Assembly: GCA_030018745.1 (NCBI GenBank)
Contig: JASEHB010000107.1
Coordinates: 1 to 7,544 of the forward strand
Source: Desulfatibacillaceae bacterium
GTDB taxonomy: Bacteria > Desulfobacterota > Desulfobacteria > Desulfobacterales > Desulfatibacillaceae
Reading direction: 5' to 3'
DNA: 7,544 bases
A model generated the notes under the pieces. It worked only from the letters and a program-made list of their open reading frames with translations, searched no databases and was not told the DNA's origin. This document shows, in pieces, positions 5,692-7,544 of the stretch. Position numbers and translations under genes: made by a program. Each line of letters begins with the position of its first letter. Position 1 is the first letter of the stretch.

Positions 5692-7005
5692 TTACTTGTT
5701 TTCCAGATCCCTTACCCCTTTTAGAACAATGTCGAAAAGCTCCTGGGTGTCTTCCTCCTCCAGGCAGGAGAAGGCCACCCTTAAATCCGTCTTGCTCAAT
5801 GCAATTAAGCCCACGCCATAGTTGTCCAGCAGATGCACCCGCAGGGCCTCGGCGTCAACGGTTTTCAAATTCAGGCACATGAAGTAGCCGGAGTTGAAGG
5901 GATAAGGCTCCCAGGCATCCGCATATTTGGAATCCTGAAGAACCTGCTTCACCTTCAATGCCCTTGCTTTGAGGATGTCGCGCTTTTGGGCCTTTTCCAT
6001 CTCGTATTCCGGCAGGCTCATGGCTTTTGCCAGAATGCGCTGGGAAAGGTGGCTGGCATTGGAAATGGAGCCGCGCACAGCACCTGCGGTCTTTCTCTCC
6101 AAAGCATCCCACAGAGGGGCCGGGTCGCCGTCAACTCCCGTGCCGTAGGTTATAAAGCCTATGCGCAGCCCCCACACAAAATCCTCCTTGGTGGCGCCGT
6201 CAAGCTTTACGGCCATAAGCCTTTTGTCTGCATTGCATAACTTTGCAAACAGGGATTCCTTTGCACAGGTCTCATCAAAGAAAAGGCCGAAATATGCGTC
6301 ATCGCAGATGGCCAGCACGCGGGTTCCTGCCTGGGCTGTGCGAATCAGGATGTCTGCGATTGCTTGAGCTTCCTTTTCGCTTGCCGTGTATCCGGTGGGG
6401 TTCTGGGGGAAGTTTAACAAAACGCTCACCTTGGGGTGCTGCCCGGCCAGCCTTTTGACAGTTTCTTCAAAACCCGCCACATTGTATGCCCCGCCCGGCG
6501 TGAAAAGCGGGAAGTTGACCACCTTGACGCCCCGGCGCACGCCAAGAACAAGGTTGTAGTTGCCCCACATCTTGTCGGGCAGAACCAGCACATCGCCCGG
6601 ATCAAACCATACATCCCCAACCACGGAAATGCCGTGGGTTATGGCCTGGCTCACTATGGGCAGGCTTATGGACTTGCCCGCCAGGGACGGGTTTTTCTTG
6701 TATATGGATTCCTTCCAGGCAGCGCGCAGCTCCGGCAGGCCAAAGCTTGGGGCATAGGTTAAGCATTCGCCTGGGGAAAGATTGTTGATGAAGCTCATGA
6801 TGCTTTTTAGATGCATGGCCTGGCCTTTTTCCGTTGCAATGCCTATGGTGGCATTGAACTTGTGGGCCTTTTGCTTTGCCTCTGCGCTTTGGGCCAGAAT
6901 CCCCTTGGGGAAAAACAAATTCTTGCCCACCTGGGATAAAGTTTCCAAAACAAAGGGGTTTTTTGTCTCAATCACCTGGTTTAGCTGGCTGGCAATGGGA
7001 TTCAT
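5692..7005 (-). CDS. class I/II (AspC/TyrAT-like) PLP-dependent aminotransferase
   Basis: A fold-type I aminotransferase of 437 residues, soluble and cytoplasmic. NFPQNPTGYT holds the NPTG motif with N202. CDDAYFGLF contains D235/D236 and Y238, which contact the PLP ring nitrogen and hydroxyl. DGATKEDFVWGLRIGF carries the Schiff-base Lys273 and the phosphate-binding Arg281. The C-terminal LRVAFS contains Arg409 at the position that usually binds the substrate alpha-carboxylate. All catalytic residues are present, so it should be active; the amino donor and acceptor are unknown. The sequence between K273 and the NPTG motif is normal for the family, and the N-terminus (LSQVGKNLFFPKGILAQ) resembles a subgroup of longer bacterial aminotransferases. 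The start at 7005 has a partial AGGAAAG (7016-7022) 10 nt upstream. It lies downstream of the PxxKW terminator, but I find no convincing promoter in the 62 nt between. The MscS gene follows 49 nt after its stop. Confidence 0.93.
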   Translation of the reverse strand: MNPIASQLNQVIETKNPFVLETLSQVGKNLFFPKGILAQSAEAKQKAHKFNATIGIATEKGQAMHLKSIMSFINNLSPGECLTYAPSFGLPELRAAWKESIYKKNPSLAGKSISLPIVSQAITHGISVVGDVWFDPGDVLVLPDKMWGNYNLVLGVRRGVKVVNFPLFTPGGAYNVAGFEETVKRLAGQHPKVSVLLNFPQNPTGYTASEKEAQAIADILIRTAQAGTRVLAICDDAYFGLFFDETCAKESLFAKLCNADKRLMAVKLDGATKEDFVWGLRIGFITYGTGVDGDPAPLWDALERKTAGAVRGSISNASHLSQRILAKAMSLPEYEMEKAQKRDILKARALKVKQVLQDSKYADAWEPYPFNSGYFMCLNLKTVDAEALRVHLLDNYGVGLIALSKTDLRVAFSCLEEEDTQELFDIVLKGVRDLENK

Positions 7006-7067
7006 GGCTTAAAATCTTTCCTGGAATAGGTTAAACACGCAGACTGGTCCAAAGGGCGATTCCCGGC

Positions 7068-7107
7068 AAAAAAAACCCCGCTCCCAAAGGGGGCGGGGTT
7101 TGGGAGC
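7068..7107 (-). terminator. terminator after the PxxKW gene, with two mutually exclusive hairpins
   Basis: On the minus strand, AAACCCCGC (7101-7093) pairs with GCGGGGTTT (7081-7073) and is followed by T's to 7068, a normal intrinsic terminator. A second perfect 9-bp stem, GCTCCCAAA (7107-7099) with TTTGGGAGC (7088-7080), uses bases of both arms of the first, so only one can form at a time. This is the geometry of a terminator with an alternative fold. It sits 18 nt after the PxxKW stop and 62 nt before the aminotransferase start, so it could act as an attenuator between them or be a simple terminator with chance complementarity. Confidence 0.8.
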
Positions 7108-7119
7108 CAAAGGGCAAAA

Positions 7120-7140
7120 GCCGGTTTATTTTTTGCCGGC
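7120..7140 (-). other. A-rich-loop hairpin spanning the PxxKW stop codon
   Basis: On the minus strand GCCGG (7140-7136) pairs with CCGGC (7124-7120) around an A-rich loop containing the TAA stop; TTTTG follows. It is short and could be a weak additional terminator or an RNA-stabilising 3' structure. Confidence 0.35.
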
Positions 7141-7410
7141 CATACGCTTGGAGGCCTTGATTGGGTTGAGCTTGGCTGCTGCAACCTTGGTTTCCACCTT
7201 GACATGGGTGGCCATGTTGCAGTTGCCCACCTTCCACTTGGCCATGGGGTTGGGGCTTACAGAGCAATATTGAACTTCATCAATCACAATAATGCGTCCG
7301 CAGCCCTCGCAGGCCTCAAGAATGGGCATACAGGCCCCGCCGTTGAATGAGCAGCCAGCCTTTGTCATGAAGGGGCAATTCTGGCCGCTGCGAATAGTGG
7401 TGCATTGCAT
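7126..7410 (-). CDS. PxxKW family cysteine-rich protein
   Basis: A 94-residue protein with eight cysteines (3, 12, 20, 27, 34, 37, 49, 64) and the family name motif P55-M-A-K58-W59. The start MQCTTIRSGQNCPFMTKAGC, the CEGCG pair at 34-38, YCSVSPNP, GNCNMATHVK and the basic tail NPIKASKRMAGKK follow the pattern I know for this family, found mainly in Desulfobacterota. The function is unknown; the cysteine spacing suggests a metal or iron-sulfur site, and the basic C-terminus could contact nucleic acid, which is inference only. No signal peptide is seen. It appears monocistronic: a clear promoter and AAGGAG Shine-Dalgarno lie upstream and a terminator lies 18 nt downstream. The good ribosome site and promoter suggest substantial expression. 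Confidence 0.9.
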   Translation of the reverse strand: MQCTTIRSGQNCPFMTKAGCSFNGGACMPILEACEGCGRIIVIDEVQYCSVSPNPMAKWKVGNCNMATHVKVETKVAAAKLNPIKASKRMAGKK

Positions 7411-7418
7411 GGTGCAAA

Positions 7419-7424
7419 CTCCTT
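7419..7424 (-). promoter_or_regulatory. Shine-Dalgarno AAGGAG for the PxxKW gene
   Basis: A perfect AAGGAG lies 8 nt before the ATG at 7410 and confirms that start. It is the best-placed ribosome site in the window. Confidence 0.8.
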
Positions 7425-7433
7425 TTTAAATGA

Positions 7434-7454
7434 CGGCGCTTTTTTTATGCGCCG
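7434..7454 (-). other. 5'-leader hairpin of the PxxKW transcript
   Basis: On the minus strand CGGCGC (7454-7449) pairs perfectly with GCGCCG (7439-7434), closing a 9-nt loop AUAAAAAAA. It lies between the predicted transcription start (near 7477) and the Shine-Dalgarno, ending 9 nt before the latter. It may protect the mRNA 5' end or be a regulator target. It has no T-run on the minus strand, so it is not a terminator there. Confidence 0.4.
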
Positions 7455-7483
7455 GAAAATTGACCCATATACAAAGACACAAA

Positions 7484-7512
7484 TATTTAGGCGAGAGTAT
7501 GGCTTATGTCAA
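7484..7512 (-). promoter_or_regulatory. candidate sigma-70 promoter for the PxxKW gene
   Basis: A perfect TTGACA (7512-7507) is followed after exactly 17 nt by TAAATA (7489-7484). Transcription would begin near 7477 and give a leader of about 67 nt that contains the hairpin at 7434-7454. The -35 box starts 2 nt after the T-run of the preceding terminator. Confidence 0.6.
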
Positions 7513-7514
7513 GC

Positions 7515-7543
7515 AAAAAAACCCCCTGGTGGCCCCAGGGAGC
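7515..7543 (-). terminator. intrinsic terminator of a minus-strand gene beyond the right edge
   Basis: On the minus strand CCCTGG (7540-7535) pairs with CCAGGG (7529-7524) around a 5-nt loop. The stem can be lengthened by wobble and GC pairs, and seven T's (7521-7515) follow after two G's. The gene it ends is outside the window. Because the structure touches the edge, the stem could be longer. Confidence 0.7.
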
Positions 7544-7544
7544 C

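Noticed and set aside
4755..5882. A 375-codon open frame on the plus strand
   Set aside because: It lies antisense to the MscS channel and the end of the aminotransferase, both with clear conserved motifs. Its translation has no recognisable domain and an odd His/Gly/Lys-rich composition.
5833..6240. A 135-codon open frame on the plus strand
   Set aside because: It is antisense to the aminotransferase C-terminal half and shows no motif of its own.
7006..7067. Promoter for the aminotransferase-MscS pair
   Set aside because: The best pair on the minus strand (TTGGAC and TATTCC, 18-nt spacing) matches consensus too poorly to call.

Overview
The window looks like ordinary chromosomal sequence from a Desulfobacterota (deltaproteobacterial) organism, probably a sulfate reducer or close relative. 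Three things suggest this: a PxxKW-type cysteine-rich small protein, which I know mainly from that group; a ptsH-ptsI-smpB run with no sugar permease beside it; and a second short cysteine-rich ORF after smpB of a type I associate loosely with the same group. Base composition looks even and moderately GC-rich throughout. I see no insertion sequence, phage gene, CRISPR array, tRNA or rRNA. The lineage is inferred from gene content, not from a marker gene.

Left part, plus strand (1-4485). A 5'-truncated SNase-like (OB-fold) protein enters from the left edge. Its stop overlaps by one base the start of a DHH/DHHA1 phosphoesterase of the NrnA type (nanoRNA/pAp phosphatase). A 156-bp gap then holds a perfect 13-bp palindrome and a candidate sigma-70 promoter. 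After it come HPr (ptsH), enzyme I (ptsI) and SmpB, and then a 73-residue five-cysteine protein that I do not recognise. The rightward run ends at a strong stem-loop with T-runs on both sides, which serves both converging transcription units.

Right part, minus strand (4497-7544). Reading leftward from the right edge there is a terminator for a gene outside the window. Only two bases later comes a well-formed promoter, then a 5'-leader hairpin, a strong Shine-Dalgarno and the PxxKW protein. A terminator follows in which two 9-bp hairpins overlap and exclude each other. Next come a class I/II PLP aminotransferase and a five-TM MscS-family channel, probably co-transcribed, ending at the shared bidirectional terminator.

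Functionally, HPr and enzyme I would form the PEP-dependent phosphorelay. With no EII and no HPr kinase in view, its output cannot be read here, and a regulatory PTS is plausible. The DHH phosphoesterase (RNA-end or pAp turnover) and SmpB (ribosome rescue) are RNA-housekeeping functions flanking the PTS pair. The MscS channel is an osmotic safety valve. Nothing here is a clear new multi-gene system. The points most worth a second look are the small cysteine-rich protein after smpB, the overlapping hairpins and A-rich-loop hairpins around the PxxKW gene, the degenerate SNase-like protein and the palindrome upstream of ptsH.
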